Below are positions 25,137 through 35,190 of a DNA stretch of 46,074 nt, in pieces. A program made the translations under genes and the position numbers. Under the pieces are notes generated by a model. That model did no database searches, had not been told where the DNA came from, and saw nothing but the letters and a program-made list of their open reading frames with translations. The number at the start of each line of letters is the position of its first letter. Positions within the stretch are counted from its first letter, which is position 1. The stretch lies in the NCBI GenBank assembly GCA_934394545.1, contig CAKRRG010000015.1, forward strand, positions 1 through 46,074, written 5' to 3'. The stretch comes from an uncultured Blautia sp. (lineage in GTDB: Bacteria; Bacillota; Clostridia; Lachnospirales; Lachnospiraceae).

Positions 25137-26444
25137 ATGAGTTTACAGGTGGAGAAATTAGAGAAAAACATGGCGAAGCTTACCATCGAAGTTTCCGCTG
25201 AAGAATTAGACAAAGCAATGGAGAAAGCTTACCAGAAACAGAAAAGCAGAATCAGCCTTCCAGGATTCCGTAAAGGAAAAGCTCCTAGAAAGATGATCGA
25301 GAGCATGTATGGTAAGGGCGTATTCATGGAAGACGCTGTTAATTCTCTTGTACCACAGGAGTATACAAAAGCTCTTGGCGAGTGCGATCTTGAGATCGTT
25401 TCCCAGCCAGAGATCAACGTTACACAGATGGAGCCAGGAAAGGCACTTATCTTTACAGCAGATGTAGCTGTTAAGCCAGAGGTTACTCTTGGAGATTACA
25501 AGGGAGTAGAGGTTCCGAAGACTGAGATCGTTGTAACAGACGAGGAAGTTGACGCTGAGATCAAGAAAGAGCAGGATAAGAACGCAAGAACTGTTGTAGT
25601 TGAGGATCGTGCAGCTGCAAACGGCGATATCACAACAATCGACTTTGAGGGATTTGTTGATGGTGTTGCATTTGATGGCGGTAAAGGAACAGATTATGCA
25701 CTTACACTTGGTTCCGGCACCTTTATCCCAGGATTCGAGGATCAGCTTGTTGGAGCAAACACTGGTGATCACGTAGAAGTTAAGGTTACTTTCCCAGAGG
25801 AATATCAGGCAAAAGAGCTTGCTGGTAAGGAAGCTGTATTCCAGTGTGACGTTAAGAAAATTGAGACCAAAGAGGTTCCGGAGCTTGATGATGAGTTCGC
25901 GAAAGACGTATCTGAGTTTGATACTCTTGCTGAGTACAAAGAAGACGTTAAGAAGAACCTGACAGAGAAGAAAGAAAAAGAAGCAAGAACTGCAAAAGAA
26001 AACGCAGCAGTAGATAAAGCAATCGAGAATGCACAGATGGATATTCCGGAGCTTATGACAAAGACAGAGTGCCGTCAGATGATGGATGACTTTGCAAGAA
26101 GAATGCAGCAGCAGGGATTATCCATGGAGCAGTACTTCCAGTTCACAGGCCAGAGCATGGACAAGATGATGGAAGACATGGCTCCACAGGCTCTTAAGAG
26201 AATCCAGACAAGACTGGTTCTTGAGAAGATTGCTGAAGTTGAGGATATCCAGCCATCTGAAGAAGAAATCACAGAAGAGATCCAGAAGATGGCAGATGCT
26301 TATAAGATGGAAGCTGACAAGATCAGAGAAGCAATTGGTGAGAACGGACTTGAGCAGATGAAGAAAGACATGGCTGTTCAGAAGGCTGTTACAGTAATCA
26401 CTGACGCAGCAGTTGAAGTTGAGGCTGCTAAAGACGCTGAGTAA
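25137..26444 (+). CDS. tig: trigger factor (ribosome-associated chaperone and prolyl isomerase)
   Basis: A 435-residue trigger factor. The N-terminal ribosome-binding domain contains the signature GFRKGKAPRKMIE. The FKBP-type isomerase domain follows, with GDITTIDFEGFVDG and LGSGTFIPGFEDQLVG near residues 160-200. The C-terminal arm is long and Met/Gln/Glu rich. It binds nascent chains at the exit tunnel and isomerises X-Pro bonds. AAGGAGG precedes the ATG. It heads a proteostasis run with clpP, clpX and lon. Codon use favours frequent codons, as expected for a highly expressed gene. Confidence 0.97.
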   Translation: MSLQVEKLEKNMAKLTIEVSAEELDKAMEKAYQKQKSRISLPGFRKGKAPRKMIESMYGKGVFMEDAVNSLVPQEYTKALGECDLEIVSQPEINVTQMEPGKALIFTADVAVKPEVTLGDYKGVEVPKTEIVVTDEEVDAEIKKEQDKNARTVVVEDRAAANGDITTIDFEGFVDGVAFDGGKGTDYALTLGSGTFIPGFEDQLVGANTGDHVEVKVTFPEEYQAKELAGKEAVFQCDVKKIETKEVPELDDEFAKDVSEFDTLAEYKEDVKKNLTEKKEKEARTAKENAAVDKAIENAQMDIPELMTKTECRQMMDDFARRMQQQGLSMEQYFQFTGQSMDKMMEDMAPQALKRIQTRLVLEKIAEVEDIQPSEEEITEEIQKMADAYKMEADKIREAIGENGLEQMKKDMAVQKAVTVITDAAVEVEAAKDAE

Positions 26445-26482
26445 TCAGACTCTCACATATCTGATAGGAAAAGAGGGAATAT

Positions 26483-27064
26483 ATGAGTTTAGTGCCTTAT
26501 GTCATTGAGCAGACAAGCAGAGGAGAGAGAAGCTACGACATTTATTCAAGGCTTCTGAAGGACAGAATTATTTTCCTGGGAGAAGAAGTTAACGATGTAA
26601 GTGCCAGCCTGGTAGTTGCTGAGTTACTTTTTCTGGAAGCAGAAGATCCTGGAAAGGATATCCAGCTTTATATTAACAGCCCAGGTGGTTCCGTGACAGC
26701 TGGTATGGCTATTTATGATACCATGCAGTATATTAAGTGCGATGTTTCCACTATTTGTCTGGGAATGGCTGCCAGCATGGGAGCATTCCTTCTTGCTGGT
26801 GGTACAAAGGGTAAGAGATTTGCATTGCCGAATTCTACGATCATGATTCATCAGCCTTCTGGCGGAGCGCAGGGACAGGCTACAGAGATTCAGATCGTGG
26901 CAGATCATATTGCCAAGACCAAGAGAACATTAAATGAAATTCTGGCTGCAAATACCGGACAGCCTCTTGAAGTCGTAGAGAAGGATACAGACCGTGATAA
27001 TTATATGTCTGCAGAAGAAGCATTGGCTTACGGTCTGATCGATGGTGTTGTAACCCATAAATAA
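26483..27064 (+). CDS. clpP: ATP-dependent Clp protease proteolytic subunit
   Basis: A 193-residue serine peptidase that forms the tetradecameric Clp barrel. The catalytic triad is visible as Ser98 (GMAASMGAF), His123 (MIHQPSGG) and Asp172 (DTDRDNYMS). The start [22 protein letters not shown] is the usual one. It is 38 bases after tig, so it is probably in the same transcript. A strong terminator follows before clpX. Confidence 0.97.
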   Translation: MSLVPYVIEQTSRGERSYDIYSRLLKDRIIFLGEEVNDVSASLVVAELLFLEAEDPGKDIQLYINSPGGSVTAGMAIYDTMQYIKCDVSTICLGMAASMGAFLLAGGTKGKRFALPNSTIMIHQPSGGAQGQATEIQIVADHIAKTKRTLNEILAANTGQPLEVVEKDTDRDNYMSAEEALAYGLIDGVVTHK

Positions 27065-27162
27065 GAATTTCATAGTAAATTAAAAACAAAAGAAATCACC
27101 CTAGAGTATTTCTCAAACAGGATTAGATCATAGGAGCTTTCTTTTGCATGCAACTGTAAGAA

Positions 27163-27192
27163 AAGACTCCTGAAATAACAGGAGTCTTATCT
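27163..27192 (+). terminator. terminator between clpP and clpX
   Basis: AAGACTCCTG at 27163-27172 is perfectly complementary to CAGGAGTCTT at 27179-27188, loop AAATAA, followed by ATCTTG. It separates the tig-clpP transcript from clpX. Confidence 0.75.
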
Positions 27193-27242
27193 TGTAAAAT
27201 GGGGTAATTTTGCAAAATAGGTATATTTTACAAAATAATTCC
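27189..27242. repeat. three 18-bp tandem repeats upstream of clpX
   Basis: Near-palindromic 12-mers start at 27189 (ATCTTGTAAAAT), 27207 (ATTTTGCAAAAT, perfect palindrome) and 27225 (ATTTTACAAAAT), spaced exactly 18 bp. The intervening bases are also partly conserved (GGGGTA, AGGTAT). The array covers the space between the clpP terminator and the clpX leader, so it is a good candidate for a repeated regulator-binding site. It matches neither the CtsR nor the CIRCE consensus. Confidence 0.6.
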
Positions 27243-27325
27243 AAATTTTAATAAATAAAGAAATCTTTTTCAGAATAGCTCTGGATAAAATGCTTTATTT
27301 GAAAGAAAGGAAAAGTTAAAGATTC

Positions 27326-28648
27326 ATGGCTGAGAAGATAAGAGAAGGAAAAGTAAGATGTTCCTTTTGCCAGAAAACCGAGGATCAGGTCCGCAAGCTG
27401 ATCGCAGGACCGGATGGAGCCTACATTTGTGATGAGTGTGTAGGAATCTGCTCGGAGATCATGGAAGAAGAGTTTGGAGGATACGGTCAGGAAGATATTC
27501 TTGGATCTGAGATCAATTTGATGAAACCAGAGGAAATCCATGCAATTCTGGACGATTATGTAATCGGACAGGATGAAGCCAAGAAAGCACTTTCCGTTGC
27601 GGTATACAATCATTATAAACGTGTTACTGCTTCCAGAAATCTGGATGTGGAGCTTCAGAAGAGTAACATTCTTATGCTTGGACCAACCGGTTCCGGTAAG
27701 ACACTTCTTGCCCAGACTCTGGCAAGACTTCTGAATGTACCATTTGCAATTGCTGATGCAACCACACTGACAGAGGCTGGTTATGTTGGAGAGGATGTTG
27801 AGAACATTCTTCTGAAGATCATCCAGGCTGCTGATTATGATATTGACAGAGCACAGTATGGAATTATTTATATAGATGAAATTGATAAGATCACACGGAA
27901 GTCAGAGAATGTTTCCATTACCCGTGATGTTTCAGGTGAGGGCGTACAGCAGGCACTTCTGAAAATCCTGGAAGGTACTGTTGCAAGTGTTCCGCCTCAG
28001 GGTGGAAGAAAGCATCCCCATCAGGAATTCATCCAGATTGATACTACAAACATTCTGTTTATCTGTGGTGGTGCGTTTGATGGCTTAGAGAAGATCATCG
28101 AAGGCAGACAGGATACGAAAGCTATCGGCTTTGGTGCAGAGGTGGCTTCCAAAGAGGAGCAGAATGTAGGGGAACTGTTCAAGCAGGTAATGCCTGAAGA
28201 TCTGATCCGTTATGGCCTGATTCCAGAGTTTGTAGGACGTGTGCCTGTAGTTGTAACACTGGATGGACTTGATGAGAATGCACTTCTTCGTATCCTTCAG
28301 GAGCCGAAGAATGCGTTGACCAAGCAGTATCACAAGCTGTTTGAGCTTGATGGAGTAGAACTTGATTTTGAAGATGATGCACTTCGTGTTATGGCAAGAA
28401 AATCAATGGAGCGTAAAACCGGTGCCAGAGGACTTCGCGCGATCATGGAGAGCACGCTTATGGATCTGATGTACAAGACTCCATCTGATGACACCATTCG
28501 TAAATGCATTATTACAAAAGAAGCTGTAGAGGGAACTGGTGAACCTGAGATCGTTCACGGGGAAGCACCTATGCAACCTGTGAATTCTGCGAATGCAGGC
28601 AGAAGAAGCCAGCGCACACGGAAGAAGGGTGCTCCTGAAACAGCCTGA
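27326..28648 (+). CDS. clpX: ATP-dependent Clp protease ATP-binding subunit ClpX
   Basis: A 440-residue AAA+ unfoldase that feeds substrates to ClpP. The N-terminal zinc-binding domain is CSFCQK with CDECVGIC about 20 residues later. Walker A is GPTGSGKT, Walker B is [10 protein letters not shown], and the pore and sensor regions ([24 protein letters not shown] segment) are present. AGAAAGG lies upstream of the ATG. The gene is separated from clpP by a terminator and a repeat array, which implies its own control. lon follows 19 bases downstream. Confidence 0.97.
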   Translation: MAEKIREGKVRCSFCQKTEDQVRKLIAGPDGAYICDECVGICSEIMEEEFGGYGQEDILGSEINLMKPEEIHAILDDYVIGQDEAKKALSVAVYNHYKRVTASRNLDVELQKSNILMLGPTGSGKTLLAQTLARLLNVPFAIADATTLTEAGYVGEDVENILLKIIQAADYDIDRAQYGIIYIDEIDKITRKSENVSITRDVSGEGVQQALLKILEGTVASVPPQGGRKHPHQEFIQIDTTNILFICGGAFDGLEKIIEGRQDTKAIGFGAEVASKEEQNVGELFKQVMPEDLIRYGLIPEFVGRVPVVVTLDGLDENALLRILQEPKNALTKQYHKLFELDGVELDFEDDALRVMARKSMERKTGARGLRAIMESTLMDLMYKTPSDDTIRKCIITKEAVEGTGEPEIVHGEAPMQPVNSANAGRRSQRTRKKGAPETA

Positions 28649-28667
28649 TGAAGGGACTTGACCATAA

Positions 28668-30980
28668 ATGAGTGAGCCGATCAATGTACTTCCTGCCCTT
28701 GCTCTTCGTGGAACTTCCATTCTTCCGGGAATGATCATTCATTTCGATGTAAGCCGGGAGCGTTCTAAGAAGGCAATTGAAGCTGCCATGCTTCAGGATC
28801 AGAAGATCTTTTTGGTAACACAGAAGGATCCACAAATAGAAGATCCTGGATTTGTGCAGCTTTTCCAGGTAGGAACTATTGCATATATCAAGCAGGTTGT
28901 GAAACTTCCGGACAACCTGCTTCGTGTCCTTGTAGAGGGAAAAAGAAGAGCAGAGCTTCTTGGCCTGGAGCAGGAGACACCGTATTTAAGAGCAGAGACT
29001 GTTCTTGTAAGTGAGGAAGAAGAGGAATTGCCTCAGGCGATGCTGGAGGCAATGTATAGAAGTATCAGGGAACTGTTCCATACCTACTGTGCGAAAGGTG
29101 GCAAAATAGGAAAAGAACTGGCTGCCCAGATTATGAATATTGAGAAAGCACCGGAGCTGATAGACCAGATTACGATCAATTTGCCTCTTTCCTGGCAGAG
29201 CCGTCAGAAGCTTCTGGAAGCCGCCAGACTGACTGACAGATATGAACTTCTTGGTGCTGTTTTGAGCAATGAGATAAATGTGCTGGATATCAGTCATGAC
29301 CTTCAGCAGAAACTGAAGAAACGGGTAGATAAGAACCAGCGTGAATATATTTTAAGAGAACAGCTAAAGCTGATCCGTGAGGAGCTTGGCGAGGATAACA
29401 CTGCTGATGAAGCAGAAGAATTCCGCAGAAAAGCGAAAGAACTTACAGCTTCTCAGGAAGTGAAAGACCGTATCTTTAAAGAAATCGGACGTTTTAAAAT
29501 CACCAGTACCAACGCAGCTGAGAGCAGCATTTTAAGAGGTTATATTGAGACACTTCTTTCCCTTCCTTGGGATAAGTGTTCGGAAGATTCAGAAGATTTG
29601 AAGGCTGCGTGGAAGATTCTGGAAGAAGGACATTATGGTCTGAAGGATGTAAAAGAGAGAATCATGGAGTTCTTGTCTGTACGAAAGCTGACACACAAGG
29701 GAAAATCTCCTATTCTTTGTCTTGTAGGACCTCCAGGAACCGGTAAGACCTCTATTGCCAAATCTGTTGCTGAAGCCACAGGCAAGCGTTATGTGCGTAT
29801 CTGTCTTGGCGGTGTGAAAGATGAAGCTGAGATTCGCGGTCACAGAAAAACTTATGTAGGCGCTATGCCTGGAAGAATTACCGTTGCCCTTCAGCAGGCG
29901 AAGGTTGCCAATCCACTTATGCTTCTGGATGAGATTGATAAGACCAGCAGTGATTATAAGGGAGATACCTCTTCAGCACTTCTGGAGGTGTTGGATCCGG
30001 AGCAGAACAATCACTTCAATGATCATTATGTGGAGCTTCCGCAGAATCTTTCAGAGGTTCTGTTTATTGCAACAGCCAATGATATTCAGGGAATTCCAAG
30101 ACCGCTTCTTGACAGAATGGAAGTTATTGAAATCAGTGGATATACCGAGAATGAGAAGGAGCATATTGCGAAGGAGCATTTGATTCCGAAGCAGATGGAA
30201 GCCAATGGAATCGAGAAGGGAAAGCTTTCCATTCAGAACGGCGCTCTTCGCAAAATCATCAATAACTATACGAAAGAAGCCGGTGTCCGCAGCCTGGAGC
30301 GTCTTATCGGTCAGATCTGCCGCAAGACAGCCCGCCTGATCATGGAAGAGGGCAAGGAGAAGGTAACTGTTACCGGTAAAAATCTTGAAAGCTTCCTTGG
30401 ACAGGAGAAATATAATTACCTGATGGCAAATAAGAAGGATGAGATTGGTATTGCAAGAGGTCTTGCCTGGACACAGGTTGGTGGTGATACGCTTCAGATT
30501 GAAGTAAACATTATGCCTGGAAAGGGTGAGTTTGTGCTTACGGGACAGCTTGGTGATGTGATGAAGGAATCTGCCCAGGCAGGAATCAGTTACATTCGTT
30601 CGGTTGCTTCCCAATACAAGATCAACCAGGAATTTTTCCAGGAAAATGATATTCATGTACATATTCCGGAAGGGGCTGTTCCGAAGGATGGCCCGTCAGC
30701 CGGAATTACCATGGCAACTGCCATGTTATCAGCAATTACCCGTAAGCCGGTGCGCGCAGACCTTGCCATGACTGGTGAGATTACTTTGAGAGGCCGTGTG
30801 CTTCCAATTGGTGGGCTGAAGGAGAAGCTTCTTGCAGCCAGATATGCCAAGATTAAGGAAGTGCTTGTGCCAAAGGCAAACAAGCCGAATATTAAGGAAC
30901 TGGATGAAGAAATCACAGACGGACTTAAGATCACGTTTGTTGAAAATATGAATGAAGTGCTGGAACGGGCACTTGCCTGA
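28668..30980 (+). CDS. lon: ATP-dependent protease La (LonA type)
   Basis: A 770-residue LonA protease: N-terminal LON substrate domain ([19 protein letters not shown]), coiled middle, AAA+ module with Walker [14 protein letters not shown] and Walker [10 protein letters not shown], and a C-terminal serine-lysine protease domain with Ser near 677 (PKDGPSAG) and the Lys in [10 protein letters not shown]. It degrades misfolded and regulatory proteins. The ribosome site is poor: AAGGG lies about 14 bases before the ATG, so translation may depend on coupling with clpX. engB starts 18 bases after the stop, completing a clpX-lon-engB order common in Firmicutes. Confidence 0.97.
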   Translation: MSEPINVLPALALRGTSILPGMIIHFDVSRERSKKAIEAAMLQDQKIFLVTQKDPQIEDPGFVQLFQVGTIAYIKQVVKLPDNLLRVLVEGKRRAELLGLEQETPYLRAETVLVSEEEEELPQAMLEAMYRSIRELFHTYCAKGGKIGKELAAQIMNIEKAPELIDQITINLPLSWQSRQKLLEAARLTDRYELLGAVLSNEINVLDISHDLQQKLKKRVDKNQREYILREQLKLIREELGEDNTADEAEEFRRKAKELTASQEVKDRIFKEIGRFKITSTNAAESSILRGYIETLLSLPWDKCSEDSEDLKAAWKILEEGHYGLKDVKERIMEFLSVRKLTHKGKSPILCLVGPPGTGKTSIAKSVAEATGKRYVRICLGGVKDEAEIRGHRKTYVGAMPGRITVALQQAKVANPLMLLDEIDKTSSDYKGDTSSALLEVLDPEQNNHFNDHYVELPQNLSEVLFIATANDIQGIPRPLLDRMEVIEISGYTENEKEHIAKEHLIPKQMEANGIEKGKLSIQNGALRKIINNYTKEAGVRSLERLIGQICRKTARLIMEEGKEKVTVTGKNLESFLGQEKYNYLMANKKDEIGIARGLAWTQVGGDTLQIEVNIMPGKGEFVLTGQLGDVMKESAQAGISYIRSVASQYKINQEFFQENDIHVHIPEGAVPKDGPSAGITMATAMLSAITRKPVRADLAMTGEITLRGRVLPIGGLKEKLLAARYAKIKEVLVPKANKPNIKELDEEITDGLKITFVENMNEVLERALA

Positions 30981-30998
30981 AATGAAAGGTTGTAAAAG

Positions 30999-31616
30999 AT
31001 GGTAATAAAAAATGTTTCACTGGATATCGTTTGCGGTATCACCAGCAAACTGCCGGATACAGAAAGACCTGAAATTGCTTTTGCCGGGAAATCCAATGTG
31101 GGAAAATCTTCCCTTATCAATGGTCTGCTGAATCGTAAGGCATTGGCGAGAACAAGCTCTCAGCCAGGTAAAACACAGACAATCAATTTTTATAATGTAA
31201 ATGATTTTATGTACCTAGTGGATCTTCCTGGTTATGGATATGCCAAGGTTCCGGAAACAGAGAAGGCGAAGTGGGGGAAGATGATCGAACGTTATCTTCA
31301 CACTTCACAGACTTTGAAAGCAGTATTTCTTTTGATTGACATTCGTCATGATCCGTCTGCAAATGATAAGCTGATGTATGATTGGATCGTAAATAACGGA
31401 TATAATCCGATCATTATTGCAACGAAGCTGGATAAGCTGAAAAGAAGCCAGGTACAGAAGAATATTAAGGCAATCAAGGACGGACTGAAGCTGCGCCCGG
31501 GAAGTAAGATCATTCCATTTTCTGCTGAGACCAAGCAGGGAAGAGATGAGATATGGGCGTTAATGGACGAGTTGACCGGTTTTGCACCGGCAGCTACGGA
31601 CGGGCAGAAGGCCTGA
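30999..31616 (+). CDS. engB: ribosome-biogenesis GTP-binding protein (YsxC/YihA)
   Basis: A 205-residue GTPase of the EngB family needed for assembly of the large ribosomal subunit. Motifs are G1 [10 protein letters not shown]3 [11 protein letters not shown]4 TKLDK and G5 FSAET. The leader [19 protein letters not shown] fits the family. AAAGG lies before the ATG. Gene order lon-engB is conserved in many Firmicutes. The ECF ATPase gene starts 18 bases downstream. Confidence 0.95.
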   Translation: MVIKNVSLDIVCGITSKLPDTERPEIAFAGKSNVGKSSLINGLLNRKALARTSSQPGKTQTINFYNVNDFMYLVDLPGYGYAKVPETEKAKWGKMIERYLHTSQTLKAVFLLIDIRHDPSANDKLMYDWIVNNGYNPIIIATKLDKLKRSQVQKNIKAIKDGLKLRPGSKIIPFSAETKQGRDEIWALMDELTGFAPAATDGQKA

Positions 31617-31634
31617 CAGACGAGGAAAAAGAAT

Positions 31635-32480
31635 ATGGGAATTATCAAGGCATTCAAGCTGGGATTCGACTATCTCAAGTATGACGAGGACGGCAATGTG
31701 GAAGCAACACAGCGTGCCGTCAATGATGTAAACCTGGACATTGAAGCCGGCGATTTTGTGGCCGTTCTGGGGCACAATGGTTCCGGAAAATCCACACTGG
31801 CGAAGCAGATCAATGCGCTTCTTATCCCTTCCGAGGGAACCATGTGGGTGGATGATATGGACACAGCCAAAGAACCGGAATTGTGGAAAATCCGCCAGAG
31901 AGCGGGAATGGTTTTTCAGAATCCGGATAACCAGATCATTGGTACGGTTGTGGAAGAAGATGTGGGATTTGGACCTGAGAATATGGGTGTGCCTACAGAT
32001 GAAATCTGGAAGCGAGTGGATGACAGTCTGAAAAAGACTGGAATGACCGCTTACCGTTATCAGTCTCCGAATAAGCTTTCCGGAGGCCAGAAACAAAGAG
32101 TTGCCATTGCAGGTGTTGTAGCTATGCGTCCAAGCTGTATTGTGCTGGACGAGCCAACTGCAATGCTTGATCCAAATGGTCGAAAGGAAGTATTGGAAGC
32201 TGTTTCTGAGCTTAATAAAAAAGAAAATGTAACCGTTATCCTTATTACCCATTATATGGAAGAAGTGATCCATGCCAATAAAGTATATGTGATGGATCGT
32301 GGAAATGTGGTAATGCAGGGAACTCCGAAGGAAATCTTTTCCCAGGTAGAGACACTGAAGAAATACCGGCTGGATGTCCCACAGGTAACTTTGCTGGCCC
32401 ATGAGCTTCATATGGCTGGAGTGGACATTCCGGAAGGAATACTGACAAAAGAGGAATTGGTGGGTGCATTATGTCGATAG
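31635..32480 (+). CDS. ecfA1: energy-coupling factor transporter ATPase 1
   Basis: A 281-residue ABC ATPase of the EcfA1 type. It has Walker A GHNGSGKS, Q-loop MVFQNPDNQI, signature LSGGQKQR, Walker B CIVLDEPTAML and the switch His in LITHYMEEV. The QNPDNQ Q-loop is typical of ECF ATPases. With EcfA2 and EcfT it forms the shared module that powers uptake of vitamins and metals through separate S components, none of which is encoded in this window. The start is the ATG at 31635 with GAGGAAAAAG before it. It overlaps the next gene by 10 bases, so the two are translationally coupled. Confidence 0.95.
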   Translation: MGIIKAFKLGFDYLKYDEDGNVEATQRAVNDVNLDIEAGDFVAVLGHNGSGKSTLAKQINALLIPSEGTMWVDDMDTAKEPELWKIRQRAGMVFQNPDNQIIGTVVEEDVGFGPENMGVPTDEIWKRVDDSLKKTGMTAYRYQSPNKLSGGQKQRVAIAGVVAMRPSCIVLDEPTAMLDPNGRKEVLEAVSELNKKENVTVILITHYMEEVIHANKVYVMDRGNVVMQGTPKEIFSQVETLKKYRLDVPQVTLLAHELHMAGVDIPEGILTKEELVGALCR

Positions 32481-33358
32481 AGCTTAAAAACGTGACCTAT
32501 ACTTACAGTCAGGGTACTGCTTATGAAAGCCATGCCCTGAAGGACATTAATCTTATAATTCCGGATGGACAGTTCATCGGTGTGATCGGGCATACCGGAA
32601 GCGGAAAATCAACCCTGATCCAGCATTTTAATGCGCTGATCCAGCCCACAAGCGGACAGGTTCTTTATAATGGAGAAGATATCTGGGCTGAAAATTACAA
32701 CCGCAGGGCTCTTCGAAGCGAGGTAGGTCTGGTATTCCAGTATCCGGAGCATCAGCTGTTTGAAAGCACCGTTCTGGCAGATGTGTGTTTTGGTCCCATG
32801 AATCAGGGCCTTTCCAGAGAACAGGCAGAGGAAGAGGCGAGAAAAGCTCTTGCACATGTTGGTGTAAAGGAGGAGAATTTTACCAAATCTCCATTTGAGC
32901 TTTCCGGAGGACAGAAGAAGAGGGTTGCCATTGCAGGTGTTCTCGCAATGAATCCGAAAATCCTGATTCTGGATGAGCCAACTGCAGGACTTGATCCACA
33001 GGGAAGAGATGACATTTTGGATCAGATTGCAGCACTTCACAAAATGAGAGGAATCACCATTATCCTGGTTTCTCACAGCATGGAAGATATAGCCAAATAT
33101 GTGGAGCGCCTTATTGTAATGAATCATGGGAAAATGGTATTTGACGATACGCCAAAGAATGTATTTTCCCATTACAGAGAGCTGGAAGGAATGGGACTTG
33201 CAGCACCGCAGATCACTTATATTATGCATGCCCTTTCTGAAAATGGTCTGGATGTGGATACTACAGCTACAACTGTGGAGGAAGCCAGAGATACGATCCT
33301 GGATGCATTAAAGAGGCAGAAGCCTTCTCTTCTTAAGAAGGGAGGACAGGGAGAATGA
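32471..33358 (+). CDS. ecfA2: energy-coupling factor transporter ATPase 2
   Basis: A 295-residue ABC ATPase of the EcfA2 type. It carries Walker A GHTGSGKS, Q-loop LVFQYPEHQLFE, signature LSGGQKKR, Walker B ILILDEPTAGLD and the switch His in LVSHSMEDI. The Q-loop motif QYPEHQLFE separates it from EcfA1. It starts within the end of ecfA1, and its stop overlaps the ecfT start by four bases (ATGA), a tight operon. Confidence 0.95.
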   Translation: MSIELKNVTYTYSQGTAYESHALKDINLIIPDGQFIGVIGHTGSGKSTLIQHFNALIQPTSGQVLYNGEDIWAENYNRRALRSEVGLVFQYPEHQLFESTVLADVCFGPMNQGLSREQAEEEARKALAHVGVKEENFTKSPFELSGGQKKRVAIAGVLAMNPKILILDEPTAGLDPQGRDDILDQIAALHKMRGITIILVSHSMEDIAKYVERLIVMNHGKMVFDDTPKNVFSHYRELEGMGLAAPQITYIMHALSENGLDVDTTATTVEEARDTILDALKRQKPSLLKKGGQGE

Positions 33359-34158
33359 TCAGAGATATTACGATTGGACAGTATTATCCGGCAGACTCTG
33401 TAATCCATAAGCTGGATCCAAGAACCAAGCTGGTGGGGACGATTGCGTTTATTGTATCCGTATTTCTGTTCCATACCTTTGCAGGATATGCTGTGGCGAC
33501 CATATTTCTCGCAGGAATGATTCTGTCATCCAAGGTTCCGGTGAAATTTATTTTTAAAGGTCTGAAGACCGTTTTCATGCTGCTTCTGATCACTATATTT
33601 TTTAATATGATCCTGACACCCGGCGATGTTGTGTGGAAACTGGGATTTATCAAAGTGACAAAAGAGGGAATTGTGCTGGCAGGTACTATGGCAATCCGAC
33701 TGGTATATCTGGTGATCGGTTCTTCTATTATGACATTGACCACCACTCCCAATCAGCTGACAGATGGTCTGGAGCGTCTGCTTCGTCCATTGAATAAGCT
33801 TCATGTACCGGTTCATGACATTGCCATGATGATGTCTATTGCTCTTCGTTTTATTCCGATTCTTTTGGAAGAAACGGATAAGATCATGAAGGCGCAGATT
33901 GCCCGTGGAGCTGACTTTGAAAATGGAAATCTGATCCAGAAAGCGAAAAATATGGTTCCTCTTCTGGTGCCGCTTTTTATCTCTGCATTTCGCAGAGCCA
34001 ATGATCTGGCTATGGCCATGGAGGCAAGGTGCTATCATGGCGGGGATAACCGTACGCAGATGAAGCCGTTGACCTATAAAAAAAGAGACTATGTGACGTA
34101 TGGGATAATGGCTGCCTATCTGGCTGTTGCGGTGGGATTCCGTGTAGCTGGAATCTGA
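33355..34158 (+). CDS. ecfT: energy-coupling factor transporter transmembrane protein EcfT
   Basis: A 267-residue integral membrane protein with about five to six helices. It has the coupling-helix motif of the T component, ARGADFENGN, and a second Ala-Arg-x-Cys/Gly-type motif, EARCYHGGDNRT, which dock in the grooves of the two ATPases. The N-terminal SVIHKLDPRTKLVGTI is typical. It scaffolds EcfA1/EcfA2 and exchangeable S components. It ends about 30 bases before a terminator that separates it from truA. Confidence 0.95.
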   Translation: MIRDITIGQYYPADSVIHKLDPRTKLVGTIAFIVSVFLFHTFAGYAVATIFLAGMILSSKVPVKFIFKGLKTVFMLLLITIFFNMILTPGDVVWKLGFIKVTKEGIVLAGTMAIRLVYLVIGSSIMTLTTTPNQLTDGLERLLRPLNKLHVPVHDIAMMMSIALRFIPILLEETDKIMKAQIARGADFENGNLIQKAKNMVPLLVPLFISAFRRANDLAMAMEARCYHGGDNRTQMKPLTYKKRDYVTYGIMAAYLAVAVGFRVAGI

Positions 34159-34190
34159 TTAGATAAATTGTTAAGATTGTTTATATATTT

Positions 34191-34226
34191 CCCTCACTTG
34201 TATACAATAACAGGTGAGGGTTTTTT
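34191..34226 (+). terminator. terminator after ecfT
   Basis: CCCTCACTTG at 34191-34200 pairs over 10 bp (one G-T) with CAGGTGAGGG at 34211-34220, followed by TTTTTT. The truA ribosome site follows immediately, so partial read-through may feed truA. Confidence 0.8.
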
Positions 34227-34243
34227 GATAAAAGGAGAAGAAT

Positions 34244-34984
34244 ATGAAACGAATTGGACTTGTTGTGGCATACGATGGAACCAATTACTGTGGCTGGCAG
34301 ACACAGCCAAATGGAATTACCGTGCAGGGCGTATTAAATGATACCCTTTCTCAGCTTCTGGGAGAAAAGATTGAAACCATCGGCGCCAGCCGTACAGATG
34401 CAGGCGTACACGCCTTGGGAAACGTAGCCGTTTTTGACACAAACACCCGAATACCAGGTGAAAAGATTTCTTATGCCTTGAACCAGCGTCTCCCGGAAGA
34501 TATCCGGATCCAGATGTCTGAGGAAGTGGAGCCTGATTTTCATCCAAGATACTGTGACAGTGAGAAAACCTATGAATATCGCATTCTGAACCGTAAATTC
34601 CCGGTTCCCACTGAGCGTCTGTATTCCTATTTCTATCATTATAAATTAGATGTAGACAAAATGCGTGAGGCTACTTCATATCTGATCGGACGTCATGATT
34701 TTGCAAGCTTCTGTGGCTCTGGCGCTCAGGTGAAGACCACTATCCGTACAGTTACCGGAATTGATGTTTTCCGTGATGGGGATATGGTTACCATCCGTGT
34801 TTCCGGCACTGGTTTCCTCTATAATATGGTGCGCATTATTTCCGGTACCCTGATTGAGATCGGCAATGGCCAGTATCCACCGGAGCGTATGCAAAAGATT
34901 CTTGATGCGAAAGACCGGTCTGCGGCTGGTCCTACTGCGCCGGCACAGGGACTTACCCTTATGGGAATACAGTTCTTTGACTGA
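34244..34984 (+). CDS. truA: tRNA pseudouridine(38-40) synthase
   Basis: A 246-residue pseudouridine synthase acting on positions 38-40 of the tRNA anticodon arm. The catalytic Asp is Asp52 in GASRTDAGVHA. Other family segments are LVVAYDGTNYCGWQ and the C-terminal FLYNMVRIISGTL. AAAGGAG precedes the ATG. ecfT-truA adjacency is normal in Firmicutes, but the ribosomal protein genes often found after truA (rplM-rpsI) are absent here; a sugar transport operon follows instead. Confidence 0.95.
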   Translation: MKRIGLVVAYDGTNYCGWQTQPNGITVQGVLNDTLSQLLGEKIETIGASRTDAGVHALGNVAVFDTNTRIPGEKISYALNQRLPEDIRIQMSEEVEPDFHPRYCDSEKTYEYRILNRKFPVPTERLYSYFYHYKLDVDKMREATSYLIGRHDFASFCGSGAQVKTTIRTVTGIDVFRDGDMVTIRVSGTGFLYNMVRIISGTLIEIGNGQYPPERMQKILDAKDRSAAGPTAPAQGLTLMGIQFFD

Positions 34985-35045
34985 AAATTGTCAATAGCAC
35001 ATAATTACAATCTGGCACTATTCCACAACAAAAATGTCCAGTTCA

Positions 35046-35059
35046 GCACAAAATTGTGC
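35046..35059. promoter_or_regulatory. inverted repeat upstream of the sugar operon
   Basis: GCACAA and TTGTGC around a central AA make a 14-base palindrome, about 145 bases before the binding-protein gene. The promoter is probably the TATAAT near 35129-35134. It is a candidate operator, with no evidence as to which regulator. Confidence 0.35.
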
Positions 35060-35190
35060 ACATCATAACACAAAAATTGAAAGAGTAATCAAAAATTAGT
35101 CCATTTTACCAGAAGTACCGATATGCTATTATAATCCCATCAGAAAGCTATAAGACATAGCAAATAAAAAATGATACGGGAGGTTTTTTC

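Noticed and set aside
31560..32411. 283-residue ORF antisense to ecfA1
   Set aside because: The plus-strand gene has all ABC motifs; the antisense frame has none and no ribosome site.
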